Source: Azolla caroliniana
Lineage: Eukaryota; Polypodiophyta
Direction: 5' to 3'
Length of the DNA stretch: 64,000 nucleotides
Assembly (NCBI GenBank): GCA_043228905.1
Contig: JBHGNT010000014.1
Coordinates: forward strand, 6,076,001-6,140,000
The notes under the pieces were generated by a model that saw only the letters and a list, made by a program, of their open reading frames with translations, was not told the origin of the DNA and searched no databases. Below are positions 53,082 through 64,000 of the stretch, piece by piece. The first letter of the stretch is position 1; every line of letters begins with the position of its first letter. The translations under genes and the position numbers were made by a program.

Positions 53082-54107
53082 TTATCCTTTCTTCGGGTTA
53101 TCTACAACTTCTTTTCCATGATGCTTTTCAGCCATCATATCAGTGTCTACAACTCCCATCATGTTTCGAAACTGTGTATGCTTTTCCACACTCAATCCCT
53201 TTGTGAGAATATCAGCAACCTGCTGATTTGTATTCACATACACCAGATCAACTTCTCCTTCAATCACTTTTTCTCTAACAAAGTGATAATGCACTTCAAT
53301 GTGCTTTGTTCTTGCATGGAACACTAGGTTTTTTGCAAGTTGATTGTTGCTTATATTGTCACACCAGATTGTGACAGTACCATCTATATACTCTCCTAAA
53401 TCAGCAAGCAATCTTCTGATCCATACCTCTTCACAAGTGGCTATGGCAGCTCCTCTGTACTTAGCTTCAGTACTAGACAATGCAACAATAGCTTGTTTCT
53501 TGCTACTCCATGAAATACATGCACTTCCCAATGTAAACATATATCCACTTGTGGATCTTCTATCTGTTTGGCTTCCAGCCCAATCAACATCTGTATATCC
53601 TTCCAGATTTATGTCTAAATCAGCCCTATAAAACAATCCATAGTTTGGAGTAGCTTTTACATACCTCAGAATTCTTCTAATGCAGTCCAAATGCGGCTTT
53701 GTTGGCTGTTGCATAAATTGGCTGACTAATCCAACTGCATAACTCAAATCAGGTCTTGTTATGGTCAAATAAATAAGGTTGCCCACCATAGACCTGTACA
53801 TGTTTACATCTTCTATTTTGGCTCCCAAATCAGCTCTCAATTTGTAGTTTTTATCTAGTGGTACTCCAATAGGTTTGCATCCAAGCATACCATACTTTTT
53901 CAACATAGTTCTTGCATATTGTCTTTGCAACACATATATACCACTTTCAGATCTGATGATTTCAATACCCAAAAAATATCTCAGATCTCCCAAATCTTTC
54001 ATATGAAACTGCATTTCCAAATTTCTTTTTAGCTTACTTATTTCATCCATGGAATCACCTCCAATGATGAGATCATCAACATAAATCAGAATCACAACAA
54101 TACACTC
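53082..54107 (-). CDS. Copia Q RT (YVDD part) and RNase H
   Basis: A 337-codon open frame. ILIYVDDLIIGG keeps the catalytic pair. Then MKDLGDLRYFLGIEI, YLTITRPDLSYAVGLVSQFM, YTDVDWAGSQTDRRSTSGYM, STEAKYRGAAIA (Lys for Glu in TEAEY), CDNISNNQLAKN and TRTKHIEVHYHFVRE-like ends. The 5' part of the same RT lies beyond copia R at 59960. Confidence 0.9.
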   Translation of the reverse strand, partial: ECIVVILIYVDDLIIGGDSMDEISKLKRNLEMQFHMKDLGDLRYFLGIEIIRSESGIYVLQRQYARTMLKKYGMLGCKPIGVPLDKNYKLRADLGAKIEDVNMYRSMVGNLIYLTITRPDLSYAVGLVSQFMQQPTKPHLDCIRRILRYVKATPNYGLFYRADLDINLEGYTDVDWAGSQTDRRSTSGYMFTLGSACISWSSKKQAIVALSSTEAKYRGAAIATCEEVWIRRLLADLGEYIDGTVTIWCDNISNNQLAKNLVFHARTKHIEVHYHFVREKVIEGEVDLVYVNTNQQVADILTKGLSVEKHTQFRNMMGVVDTDMMAEKHHGKEVVDNPKKG

Positions 54108-54490
54108 TGTTGAGCGGCAAGCTCAACCGGAGCCGGATTGGCTGAATAAGTCGGAGCTGGTAAGCGAGACGGATCGGGCGAAACGGATCGGTATGACGGT
54201 GAGCAACCGAACCGGCAAGCAGTGGAGGCCGGGTGCAATCTGTAACCGGAAGTCCAATCGGAAGCCTAGTATAGGATAGACTACTAGGTAGCTATAGTCT
54301 CGTAGTAAGTGTCAGATGCTCGTGTGAGCATTGAAGTACATGGTACTTCTGTCAGTCCCAAGAGGACTTGTATAAATAGTGCTACTTAGCACAGTGTGTG
54401 TACAGAGTCTTGATATAATTTTGAAATTGTGTTCTGCTCTCTCTCTCTGTTGTTCTCTGTTTTACGCTTCCGCAAACACTTACGTTTTCA
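54108..54490 (+). repeat. Copia R 5' LTR (383 bp)
   Basis: TGTTGAGCGGCAAG to TACGTTTTCA; TATA box TATAAATAG at 54371-54379. Confidence 0.95.
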
Positions 54491-54506
54491 TGGTATCAGA
54501 GCGCGA
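54491..54506 (+). promoter_or_regulatory. Copia R primer-binding site
   Basis: TGGTATCAGAGCGCGA directly after the LTR. Confidence 0.95.
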
Positions 54507-54584
54507 GGGTTGAGAACCTTTGCTGCAGATATTTACTCTTGAGAAGAAAACCCTAACAGGTTGAAAACAGACACAGTAGAAGAC

Positions 54585-55541
54585 ATGGATAGAGGCATGG
54601 CTACGTCGATCCTGGTGGAGAAGCTCGACAGGAGCAACTACGCATCCTGGTCTTACAAGATGCACCAGTACTTGCTTGGACACGGGTACTAGAGTTATGT
54701 CGAAGGAGCGAATGATGCGGCGCCCGACTCGGCACACAAGGACTTCCCGGTATGGGAACAGGCGGCAAGTAGGGTGATGTACTGCTTCGCGTCCAGTGTC
54801 GGCGATCAGCTGCTCAGCCACATCCGTGACGCCAAGACATCGAAGGATGCTTGGGGGAACCTGAAGAAGGTTTTCGCCGCAAGCACCACTGCCCGGAAGC
54901 TGCAACTCAGACAAGAGTTGAGCAATGTTCGACAGAAGAACATGTCCGTGGCAGACTACATGGGCCGGATAAAGGAGATCTGCGACTCACTCGCCTCTAT
55001 CAATGTTACCGTAGAGGAAGACGAGATGGTGCAGGTATGCCTCGGAGGCCTGGCGTCCAAGTTCGGAGCGTTCCGTACTGCGGTGTGTACAAGGGAGAAT
55101 ACCCCCTCATTCTTCGACTTACAGTCGATGCTCCTTGTAGAGGAGAACCACGCCGGTGCATCTACCAGTGCATCCCCGGACAGCCGAATGCTGTACACGG
55201 GAACGGATCAGCTCCGTGGGCGTGCTGGAAGAGGTGGGTCGGCACGCAATGGAGGCGGCTGGCAAGAGCAGGAACGGAGGCACTATGAGCGTGCCGACAG
55301 CAGTTTCGGGACTTCCACAAGCAGGGGGAGTCAAGGCGGTGCCGGAAGCCGGCAAGACAAATCCACTACGGAATGCTGATACTGTGGCAAAAAGGGCCAC
55401 AGGGAAAGCGAGTGCTGGAGAAAGCGTGCCGATTCGGACAAATCCGGATCTGGCAAGACCGGTCAGGATGGCCGGCAAAACTCGCACTACGCAAATGGAT
55501 CAGAAGGATCCAGAACCGGAAAGGCCGGTAAGGGGCCAACA
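54585..55541 (+). pseudogene. Copia R Gag
   Basis: Starts MDRGMATSILVEKLDRSNYA, with a TAG at 54690-54692 (a Trp position) and a TGA at 55377-55379 inside the knuckle (C-stop-YCGKKGHRESEC). Contains LQLRQELSNVRQKNMSVADY and FFDLQSMLLVEENHAG. One frame throughout; related to copia E Gag. Confidence 0.85.
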
Positions 55542-56444
55542 TTGGTGATGAATCACAAGGCAAACTCAATGAAGAAGACCACTTCCAAAACGGAGGAAGT
55601 GTGGTATGTTGATTCCGGTGCGTCGAACCAGATGACGAGCCACAAAGAGTGGTTCTCCTTTCTGGAGAGACCGGATCAACCAAGAGTAGTCGAAACCGGA
55701 GACGACACTCCTCACCCAATCATGCACGTCGGAGAAGTCCCTCTAAGCCACGTCGGACAGAAGGGGAAGCTGATGAACGTGTTACATGTTCCGACGATCA
55801 CGAAGAACCCGGTGTCCGTCGGTCAGATTGTCGACCAGGGGATGCAGGTGCGGTTTACGCACCTCGGGTGCTTCATTGAGGATGAGGGTGAAGTCATTGC
55901 GCAAGGGCGCAGAGACGGGAGGATGTTTATCCTTGACACCAATGACTTTGGCACCGCTCTGTTCGCGAAACGACAGAAGGTCGAGTCGGACATCGACCTG
56001 TGGCACAAGTGTTTAGGCCACGTCAACTACCGGAGGCTTCAGGATCTGCAAACGAAACAAGTCGTTTTCAGTTTGCCGAAGTTCAGCGGCCGGAGAGCCA
56101 AAATTTGTGAAGCCTGCCAACTTGGGAAGCAACACCGGCTTCCATTCCCCACCGAACGGAACCGGAGCCGTAACAAGCTCGATCTCATCCATTCGGATGT
56201 GTGGGGACCGGCACAAAGTGTAAGCCTTGGCGGGAGCCGATACTTCGTCTCCTTCATCGACGACTATACTCGGCATACTTGGATCTACCTCATTGAGCGG
56301 AAGAGCGAAGTCTTCGACTGTTTCCGGAGCCTCCAGAAGATGGTGGAACGGGAATCGCAGAGGAAGATCAAATGCACTAGTTATTTGCAGTAGAAGGGAA
56401 TTTGGCGAGAGTTCAGCTGCAGATACACAACGGACCAAAATGGT
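55542..56444 (+). pseudogene. Copia R protease and integrase N-terminus
   Basis: Protease VWYVDSGASNQMTS is intact. Then pre-integrase (DLWHKCLGHVNYRRLQDL, CEACQLGKQ) and integrase (IHSDVWGPAQS). At about 56370 KIKC joins TSYLQ directly, an in-frame loss of roughly 14 codons that removes the DNGGEY block with the second catalytic Asp. TAG at 56391-56393. Confidence 0.85.
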
Positions 56445-58653
56445 GTGGCCGAAAGGAAGAACCGGACACTCGTCGAAGCGGCAAGGGCAGTGCTGGAGGA
56501 GAAGAGTATGGCCCGGTTCTACTGGGCAGAGGCGGTCCGGACGGCCGTCTACATACAAAACCGCATTGGTGACAAGGTGTCAGCTCATGAGCTATATTTC
56601 GGGCGCAAGCCGAACTTAAGACACCTTCGGATATTCGGCAGCATAGCGTATGTGCATGTGCCGGATCAGAAGTGGAGAAAGCTGGATGCAAAATCGGAAA
56701 AATGTATCCTAGTCGGCTATGCTCAAGAGCAAAAGGGGTATAAATGCTATAACCCCCGGACGAAGGAAGTCCGAGTTAGCCGGGATGTCGAGTTCGACGA
56801 ATTGGCATCCTGGTACTCCGTACCGAGTCCGACTTCCGATCCCGACCCAATGTCGGAAGATCAAGCCAGTGAGCCTGAATCAGCCCTGTCAGAGGATGAT
56901 GAAGCTGGGACTCAAGATGAGAGTCCGGAATCGTTACGGTTGAGTGGACCGAACGAGCTACTGAGTCGGTTGGACCAGTCGGATGAAGAGACGACAAGTG
57001 GTGGAGACTCTGTCGTGCTCTCCCTGCACAAGGAACCAAGGAAACGGTTCACGCGCAAAGAGAAAGGGAAGAGGAAGATGCCGGAATTCGAAACCGGCAA
57101 CGATGAGTCGGATCGGTGCGTATCCGACTCCGGAAAGGAGAAAGGCGGATCTTCGGCAACGAAGACCGAACTGGCCAAGAAGGGCCTCAAATTAGCTGAC
57201 GGTGCGTTGCGCCGATCAACCCGCCAGAAGGATCCCGTCATACGGTACGGGTACAATGAATACATGGCGCATCATTATGCGTACATGACTAAGGTGACAG
57301 AAGTGTGTGAGCCGGAGAGCTACGCAGAAGCGGCAAAGGATGCAAATTGGCGTGCCGCTATAGACGAAGAAATGCGGGCACTCGATGCCAACGAAACTTG
57401 CGACCTAGTAGATCCTCCCCGTCACTGTAAACCGATCGGATGCAAGTGGGTGTACAAGGTCAAGTACAACGCCGACGGTTCTGTTAACCGGTACAAAGCC
57501 CGGTTAGTGGCGAAGGGATACGCGCAGACCCACAGAATCGACTACGACGAGACCTTCACTCCTGTGGCGAAGATGATGACGGTTTGTGTGGTACTGGCGG
57601 TTGCTGCGGCAAGGGGGTGGCATCTTCACCAGATGGATGTGAAGAACGCCTTCCTTCAAGGAGAGCTTGAAGAAGAAGTCTTTATGACTCAGCCCCCCGG
57701 ATTTCAATCGGAGATGAACGAGTCGACGGTATGCCGACTGAAGAAGTCGCTTTACGGCTTGAAGCAAGCCCCCCAAGCCTGGAACGCGAAGATCACGCAC
57801 CGGTTGCGTAAGCTGGGGTTTGCTGTCTCTAAGTCGGACTCTTCGTTGTTCATCCGGCAAGGCTCTTACAGTCCGGTATGTATACTCTTGTATGTGGATG
57901 ATTTAGTCATCACCGGACCGGGTCTTCCCGAAATCAACCGCGTCAAGTCCCAATTGTCGGACGCATTCGAAATGAAGGACCTGGGGGACCTTCATTATTT
58001 TCTTGGGATCGAAGTGATCCAGACCCCCGACGGCATATTGCTCTCACAACGACATTACGTGTTGAATATGCTGTATACGTTCGGCATGACGTATTGCCGA
58101 CCTGTCTCCACACCCCTGGACCGGAACCAGAAGCTCCGTCCCAACTCCGGACCGGCCTGCAATGAGAAACGGTTCCGACAGGTTGTGGGAAGCCTGATCT
58201 ACTTAACCATCACCCGGCCCGACATCAGCTATCCGGTCGGCATGATAAGTCAGTTCATGCAGAAGCCGACCGTGGAGCACCTTCAGTGCGTGCAACGAAT
58301 ATTACGTTATGTCAGCGGCACTAAGGACCGGGGACTGCTATACCGGCAAGGTATACCTGAAGAGCTTGTCGGTTACACAGATGTTGACTGGGCCGACGAT
58401 GCGTCTGATCGTCGCTCCACTTCCGGATACATGTTCTCCATAGTTAGCGTGGCCGTTGCGTGGAGCAGCAAGAAGCAGCCCACAGTGGCTTTGTCCAACA
58501 CTGAGGCTGAGTACCGGGCCGCTACCGTTGCCACTTGTGAAGCCATCTAGCTTCGGCGACTGTTGCAAGACTTGCGGATCGACGTACCGACCCCGATCCC
58601 GATTTACTGCGATAACATGAGCAGCCTGTAGCTCGCCAGGAACCCTGTGTTCC
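56445..58653 (+). pseudogene. Copia R integrase end, RT, RNase H
   Basis: A 701-codon frame to 58550. It holds VAERKNRTLVEAARAV (Glu present), a long acidic linker, then RT with [38 protein letters not shown] and LLYVDDLVITG (catalytic DD intact). RNase H follows (YTDVDWADDASDRRSTSGYM). TAG at 58548-58550 replaces Trp, another TAG lies at about 58626, and a frameshift follows FVHER near 58690. Confidence 0.9.
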
Positions 58654-59574
58654 ATGCTCGCACAAAGCACATCGAGGTGCACTACCACTTCGTGCATGAG
58701 CGGTGAAATTGACCTACGGTATGTTCATATGGATCGGCAAGTTGCCGACATCTTCACCAGGCCGCTCGGATCGGACAAGTTGCAGCACTTTACCGACATG
58801 CTTGGTATTCAGCATCTCGACGTGCCGCACTTGAGGGGGAGAAGCAAGGGCAAAGTCCCTATCAAAACGAGCAAAGGCAAAAAAACTGTTGAACCCGTCG
58901 GTAAGAGGAGAGCCGGAAGAAGAGGAGACAAGAAGATGAAGGAAGCCGAGTCGATGAAGGAAGTCGACACATCCGAATAGGTCGGAGCAAGCGGCTGTGA
59001 AGAAGAGTTGTGCACTCAGGAAGAGAAGTGCATGCTATGCGGAGGTCATCACGACGGTACTGACCATGATGCAGAGTCGAATGAAGAATTCGATTTCGGT
59101 TCACCGGCTAAAGAAGCCGAGGGAAGCATGGAGAAGGCCAAAACTCGGAAGTGGTCCGATGTGGTGAGAGGCCTGAAGCCGGAAGTCGAATCGGAGTGTA
59201 CCGATTCGGACAAGAGCTGGAACGAGTCGGAGACAACTGACTCGGATCAACAGATGGATCCGAATGAGTTGGATCGACTGAAGGCCATGGGGACATGGAC
59301 ACAGCGGAAGTCGATGCCATCGTGGGAGAACCGACGGATCGGCAAGCGCCGGAGTCACAACAACGTGAGTGCTGAGATGGGCCTATTGAGCAGACATGCC
59401 AACCGAGAGGGTCGAGGCGCGCAGAACCAAAGGGGTCGCGGCAAACGGGACCGGACCGGACGAGGAGCGCGAGCAAGGCGGAGTGACGCCAGGAGAAGTC
59501 GGTTGGAAGAACCGACTGCCACAGAGGTCGACACTACGACCCCACCTCAGGTTGAGCTTGAGGGGGAGTGTTGA
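58654..59574 (+). pseudogene. Copia R RNase H end plus C-terminal extension
   Basis: RNase H ends in RQVADIFTRPLGSDKLQHF and PHLRGRSKGK. The frame then continues about 260 codons to the polypurine tract, broken only by a TAG (58978-58980). The extension has a Lys-rich stretch, a Cys/His cluster C-x6-C-x2-C-x2-HH-x4-H (59011-59070), an acidic middle, and an R/G-rich end (REGRGAQNQRGRGKRDRTGR). It looks nucleic-acid binding. Typical copia pol stops after RNase H. Confidence 0.7.
59559..59568 (+). promoter_or_regulatory. Copia R polypurine tract
   Basis: TGAGGGGGAG directly before the 3' LTR; its coding sense closes the extension ORF. Confidence 0.9.
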
Positions 59575-59955
59575 GCGGCAAGCTCAACCGGAGCCGGATC
59601 GGCTGAATAAGCCGGAGCCGGTAAGCGAGACGGATCGGGCGAAACAGATCGGTATGACGGTGAGCAACCGAACCGGCAAGAAATGGAGGCCGGGTGCAAT
59701 CTGTAACCGGAAGTCCAATCGGAAGCCTAGTATAGGATAGACTACTAGGTAGCTATAGTCTCGTAGTAAGTGTCAGATGCTCGTGTGAGCATTGAAGTAC
59801 ATGGTACTTCTGTTAGTCCCAAGAGGACTTGTATAAATAGTGCTACTTAGCACAGTGTGTGTACAAAGTCTTGATATAATTTTGAAATTGTGTTCTGCTC
59901 TCTCTCTCTCTCTGTTGTTCTCTGTTTTACGCTTCCGCAAACACTTACGTTTTCA
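59569..59955 (+). repeat. Copia R 3' LTR (387 bp)
   Basis: TGTTGAGCGGCAAG to TACGTTTTCA. Confidence 0.95.
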
Positions 59956-59959
59956 CACT

Positions 59960-60476
59960 CATCTTTCCTTTTAACATACAATGATGAATTAGCCTTTGAC
60001 ATTTTGAAGTCAAGTTTTTTTAGATAATCTGAAAGTTCTCTATGCCATGCTCTTGGTGCCTGTTTCAGTCCATAGAGAGCCTTTTTCAGCTTACATACAT
60101 AATCTGGATGCTTGCTATCTTCAAAGCCTAGTGGTTGACACATATACACTTCTTCTTCCAAGTTACCATGTAAAAAGGCATTTTTTACATCCATATGATG
60201 AAGAAACCATCTTCTGGCTGCACCTACAGCCAGTAATGTCCTCAATGTTGCCATCTTTGCAACCGGTGCAAATGTTTCATCATAATCAATTCCTTGCATT
60301 TGGGCATATCCCTTTGCAACGAATCTTTCTTTATGTCTACTTACATTCCCGTTGGAATCATGCTTTGTCTTGTAGACCCATTTGCAACCTACCACATTTT
60401 TTTCTTTTGGTAACTTCACCAAATCCCATGTTCTGTTTTCAGCCAATGCATCAATCTCTTCTTGCATTGCATCCAC
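59960..60476 (-). CDS. Copia Q RT, N-terminal part
   Basis: Reads [86 protein letters not shown] and SLYVKRKDEC, where copia R interrupts. Codons below 59956 belong to the R LTR. Confidence 0.9.
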
Positions 60477-60524
60477 CCATTTCTTCTCAATTTTAGCCTC
60501 ATCAAAACTACTTGGATCAGGGAT

Positions 60525-61607
60525 CTATACCACCTTAGACATATATGCATAATGCATAGCCATATATGTATCATAACCAAATCTTTCAACAGTTTTTTTC
60601 TCTCTATCTGATCTTCTCAGTTTCTGATTTGCATCCTTCAATGCTTTTTCCATACCAGGGATTTTCAATCCTCTTATACCAAGAAGATCATCCAATGACA
60701 TATCTGAATCCTCATCTTCCATGTTTTTAGACAAGTCATCCAACATTTCATACTTTGGCATTTTCTGTTTTCCTTTTTAATCATCACATTTTTTGTGTCC
60801 TCCACTTTTTCCACTCCAAGAATTCGAATCAGATTTACCATCTGAGCTTTTTGATGGTCTAGAACATTCTGTTGATGTTGGACTTTGCTGTCCAACCTTG
60901 CTTCCATCTCTGTGGCAGTCTTCTACATTTTCAGATTTGTCTCTATCTTCAATCTCATTGTCTTCATCAGTCTCTGGATTCTGTTTTGGACTGTACCAAC
61001 TGGCTAACTCATCAAAGATTACATCCCTACTTGTCACAATCTTCTTTGTTACAAGGTTATAGCATCTATACCCTTTTTGTTCTTCTGAATAGCCAACAAA
61101 AATACATTTTTCTGCTTTTGGATCCAACTTACTTCTTACTTCTGCAGGCACATGTACATACGCAAGGCATCCAAACACTTTTAGGTGTTCTAAACTAGGT
61201 TTCCTTCCATAGAAACACTCTTCAGGAGTTGCTTCATGTACTCCCGATGTTATACATCTATTTAGAATATAATTTGTTGTATTTACAGCTTCTGCCCAAT
61301 AGTACAATGGCATATTCTTCTCTGTCATCAAAGCCCTTGCAATGTTCACCAATGTTCTGTTTTTCCTCTTAGCAACTCCATTTTGCTGTGGAGTATATCT
61401 ACATGTGAACTGTCTTCTTATTCCCTGATTGCATAGAAAATCAGAAAATTCATTGGAGAAATACTCTCCTCCTCCATCAGATCTTAAACATTTTATTCTT
61501 GTACCTGCCTGCTTTTCTACCATGTATTTAAACTTACGAAAACATTCAAACACTTCACTTTTCTCTTTCATGAAGTACACCCATGTTTTCCTTTGAGCAA
61601 TCATCAA
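60525..61607 (-). pseudogene. Copia Q integrase and linker
   Basis: DD-E integrase: LRSDGGGEYFSNEF, TPQQNGVAKRKNRTLVN (Lys for Glu in AERKN) and PEECFYGRKPSLEHLKVFG. Then the acidic linker, a TAA, and DDLLGIRGLKIPGMEKA, to a TAG just before RT. Confidence 0.85.
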
Positions 61608-63296
61608 TAAAAGTTACATAGAATCTGCAGCCACCGATAGATGCATTCTTAGTTGGTCCCCATACATCGGTATGTACCAAATCCAACAAATTTTTACTTA
61701 CATGTCTTTCATGAGGGAATGGCAACCTATTTTGCTTTCCATATTGACATGTTTCACATATCTTTCCCATTTCACAATTTTTCAGTTTTGGCAGTCCAGC
61801 CACTGCATCTTTTCTCAACATATTCTTTAGGGTTTGCATACTTATGTGGCCAATCCTTTTATGCCACATTTCCACATCTGAGACTACACTCATTCCATTT
61901 GCAAACATAGCTGAAATCTGTCTAGGCATGTCAACATCCAAAATAAACATTCTTCTTTGTCGTTTTCCTTTCGCAATGAGCTTCCCATTCTTTTCTATAT
62001 AGCATCCACTTTGCTTAAACTTTACTTGCATACCTTGCTCTACTATTTGTCCAACAGAAATCAGATTCTTAGCAAGATTTGGAACATGCATTACATTTAA
62101 CATATACTTAGTCTTTCCTTTTTCTTCCCACAATGGGATATCTCCAACATGTTCTATTTGGTGAGTACTATTATCACCCGTCTGTACATAGCCAGGAATC
62201 TCTGGTTCTCTAAACCTTTCAAACCAGTTTGCATGTCCAGTCATATGGTTAGATGCTCCCGAGTCTACATACCATGTAAATTCTTCATTACATTTCTGTG
62301 AGCTTTCAGCCACTACTGCTATCTCATGTTGTACCACAAATGCACCATCTTTTTCACAATCTTCACTAGTTTGGGCATAGTTATTCTGCTGTCTCTTTCC
62401 TCTTTGCTCATCATTTTGCTTCTTGTAACATTCAGCCTGTGTGTGGCCTAGTTTTCCACAATACCAACAACCATCATCATTTACATATGTTTCCTTACCT
62501 CTACCTTGGTTTCTCCCCCTGCCTCTGTTGTTGTTTCTTCCTCCAATGGTTTGTTGTCCTCTTCCTTGATAACCATTATTGTTGGTTCTTGCTGAGCCAA
62601 ATCTTCCATGGCCTCTTCCTCGATCTCTTCCTTGGCCTCTTCCAGCACTATTATATAGGGATTGCCCCTCACTCTCAAGATTTCCTTTATTTACATCATC
62701 CATCTGATTCCTTTCTTCTACTACAAGCATTGAAACCAGATCTAGAAAACTTGGGATACTATCCCTTGTAAGCATAGAGGTTTTAAGGCTTTTGTATTGA
62801 GGTCCTAAGGCTCTCAAGCATATTTCTACCTTATCATCATCTTCTATCTTTACATTGATAGAAGCAAGTGATTCACATATGCTCTTTATTTTCAAAGCAT
62901 ACTCATTTATTGACATCTTACCTTTTTCTAAGGTATTTAGCTCACTCTTCAAATGTAGCTTTCTAGCTTTTGTGTTTACTGCAAACAGTTTTACCAAACT
63001 GTCCCAAGCTTCTTTTGGGAGCATAGCATCCTGTATGTGCCCAAGCATCGAATCTGAGATGCTAAGTGAGAGCCAATGCATTACCTTCCTGGCCCCTTGA
63101 TTCCAATCTTTGAATGCTTTAATCTGTGCTGCTGTGGCATTTTCTTTTGGGATCTCCGAAGCCTCTTCTAGGTCTCCTTCAATGTAATCCCAGTATCCTT
63201 TCCCCATCAGGAAGTTTGCATTCTAAATTTCCACGCCGGGAAATTGTTTTTATCTAGTTTCTTTGTAACTATTTGGCCCGCATTCTCTACAGCCAT
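61555..63296 (-). pseudogene. Copia Q Gag, protease, integrase start
   Basis: ATG at 63294-63296 (MAVENAGQIVTKKLDKNNF); a frameshift near 63212 leads into the 550-codon frame. Gag runs through KLHLKSELNTLEKGKMS and FLDLVSMLVVEERNQ. Then an R/G-rich region and knuckle CWYCGKLGHTQAEC. Protease WYVDSGASNHMTG is intact, as is the zinc region MWHKRIGHISMQTLKNM. It frameshifts at about 61590 within the integrase core. Confidence 0.9.
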
Positions 63297-63416
63297 TATC
63301 TCTTCCAAACTAGGGTTTCTACTACGATTACTTCAACCAGTAATTTTCTGATTCAGATCAGCAAACAGAGAAATACCTTTCTCAGATCTATGCACTTCTG
63401 TACTCTTCTTTATGAG

Positions 63417-63434
63417 CAACTCGCTCTGATACCA
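63417..63434 (-). promoter_or_regulatory. Copia Q primer-binding site
   Basis: The minus strand reads TGGTATCAGAGCGAGTTG, directly next to the LTR. Confidence 0.95.
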
Positions 63435-63861
63435 TGTTAAGAAAACGTGAAGAAGGCACTCGGGCTCTTCTTATGTGCGCGACGGATCGTAGTGTGCTGG
63501 ATCGTTTGGTGCTCAAACACAGAAGGAAAGGGGGAAGGAGACTTACCTCTGTAGCAGCCAAAACTTCTTCTATTTCATTACATGCAGAGCTCTACTTGCT
63601 CTCGTTTGTTTCTCTCTTCTACTCTCACTCTCTGAGTTCTTCCTCTCTATCCTCACTCTCTCTCAAAGTTCTACTTCATGTATATTTCTTACTTACCTAC
63701 TCTATTACTTTTGACCTAAGTAATAAGTTACTTACATATGTAGCTAATTAGCTCTCAGTAGCTAATTAGCTGTTTCTCCTTATGTTCACAAGTAGCTAAA
63801 TAGCTACTATAGCTTATTTCCCAATAAGCATCACATACCATGTTGAGCTTGCTTCTCAACA
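63435..63861 (-). repeat. Copia Q 5' LTR (427 bp)
   Basis: TGTTAAGAAAACGTG to CTTCTCAACA, with about a dozen differences and fewer AGCTAATTAGC units than the 3' LTR. Confidence 0.9.
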
Positions 63862-64000
63862 ATAGGAGTACCCGGCAATGGAAGACCCGGTGAGAACCGG
63901 ATGTGGAGTACCCAACAACGGAAGACCCGGTGAGAACTGGATGACGAGTGCCCGGCAAGAGCCGGATGGTGAAGGCCCGGTGAGAACTGCTCACCGGATG
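63862..64000 (+). repeat. Copia P 3' LTR, continuation
   Basis: ATAGG target copy, then GAGTACCCGGCAATGGAAGA-type repeats matching 48722-48860. The LTR runs past the window edge. Confidence 0.85.

Larger units (their letters stand above)
54108..59955 (+). mobile_element. Copia R, full-length, inserted in copia Q RT
   Basis: 5848 bp, LTRs 54108-54490 and 59569-59955, target duplication CACTC (54103-54107 and 59956-59960). The LTRs differ by about eight substitutions and a CT-repeat change. It interrupts Q just before its YVDD codons. Its own gag-pol has five stops, one frameshift and one in-frame deletion. Confidence 0.95.
52600..63861 (-). mobile_element. Copia Q, full-length, split by copia R
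   Basis: Minus-strand element with LTRs 52600-53063 and 63435-63861, flanked by perfect ATAGG duplications (52595-52599 and 63862-63866). Gag-pol runs from 63296 down to 59960, then from 54107 to 53082 beyond copia R. Defects: frameshifts near 63212 and 61590, TAA (60777-60779), TAG (60525-60527), and the R insertion. Confidence 0.95.

Overview
The window is plant nuclear DNA made almost entirely of LTR retrotransposons. Ty1/copia and Ty3/gypsy pol domains, initiator-Met-tRNA-type primer sites (TGGTATCAGAGC), and relics of two plant-type genes (a KCS-like fatty-acid elongase and an MS5/SDI1-like TPR protein) point to a land plant. I cannot name the species; a non-seed plant is possible but is only a guess. 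No rRNA, CRISPR, bacterial or organellar feature is visible.

Left end (1-6.6 kb) is the only part not dominated by LTR elements. It holds a plus-strand gene or gene relic (1-1587) ending in an FCP1/HAD-like domain whose phosphatase residues are replaced. Facing it is a minus-strand transposase-like pseudogene (2126-5419) with an intron full of a 20-bp AGCTAATTAGCT satellite. An 83-bp minisatellite follows (5715-6323).

6.6-22.2 kb is a five-deep minus-strand nest. Copia C is interrupted by copia B, B by copia A, A by a complete 8.3-kb gypsy element (Gypsy-1, 8562-16886), and Gypsy-1's 5' LTR by a solo copia LTR (15506-16245). A gypsy fragment (D, 20686-22185) follows. 22.2-27.0 kb is a decayed plus-strand copia (E).

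27.0-46.8 kb is an old minus-strand gypsy (F), broken by a CCGG-flanked solo LTR (27158-28624) and by two members of one non-autonomous LTR family, G (30425-33654) and H (34727-42808). G and H share LTRs, primer site, leader and 3' tail but carry different cargo: G has a KCS-like N-terminal fragment and H an intron-free MS5/SDI1-like TPR fragment. H is split by copia J (35930-41043), the best preserved element here, with one nonsense codon in a 1472-codon frame and a perfect 5-bp target duplication.

46.8-64 kb carries fragments of copia L and M and gypsy N, then copia P (48722-52599). P's 3' LTR is split by copia Q (52600-63861, target duplication ATAGG) and resumes at 63862. Q is split just before its reverse-transcriptase YVDD by copia R (54108-59955, target duplication CACTC). 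Almost every coding region carries stops, frameshifts or deletions, many of them C-to-T or G-to-A changes as expected in methylated plant repeats. The most interesting observations are the gene-capturing G/H family, CCGG-specific insertions with 4-bp duplications, a tRNA-like sequence in gypsy LTRs, and extra C-terminal ORFs in F and R.
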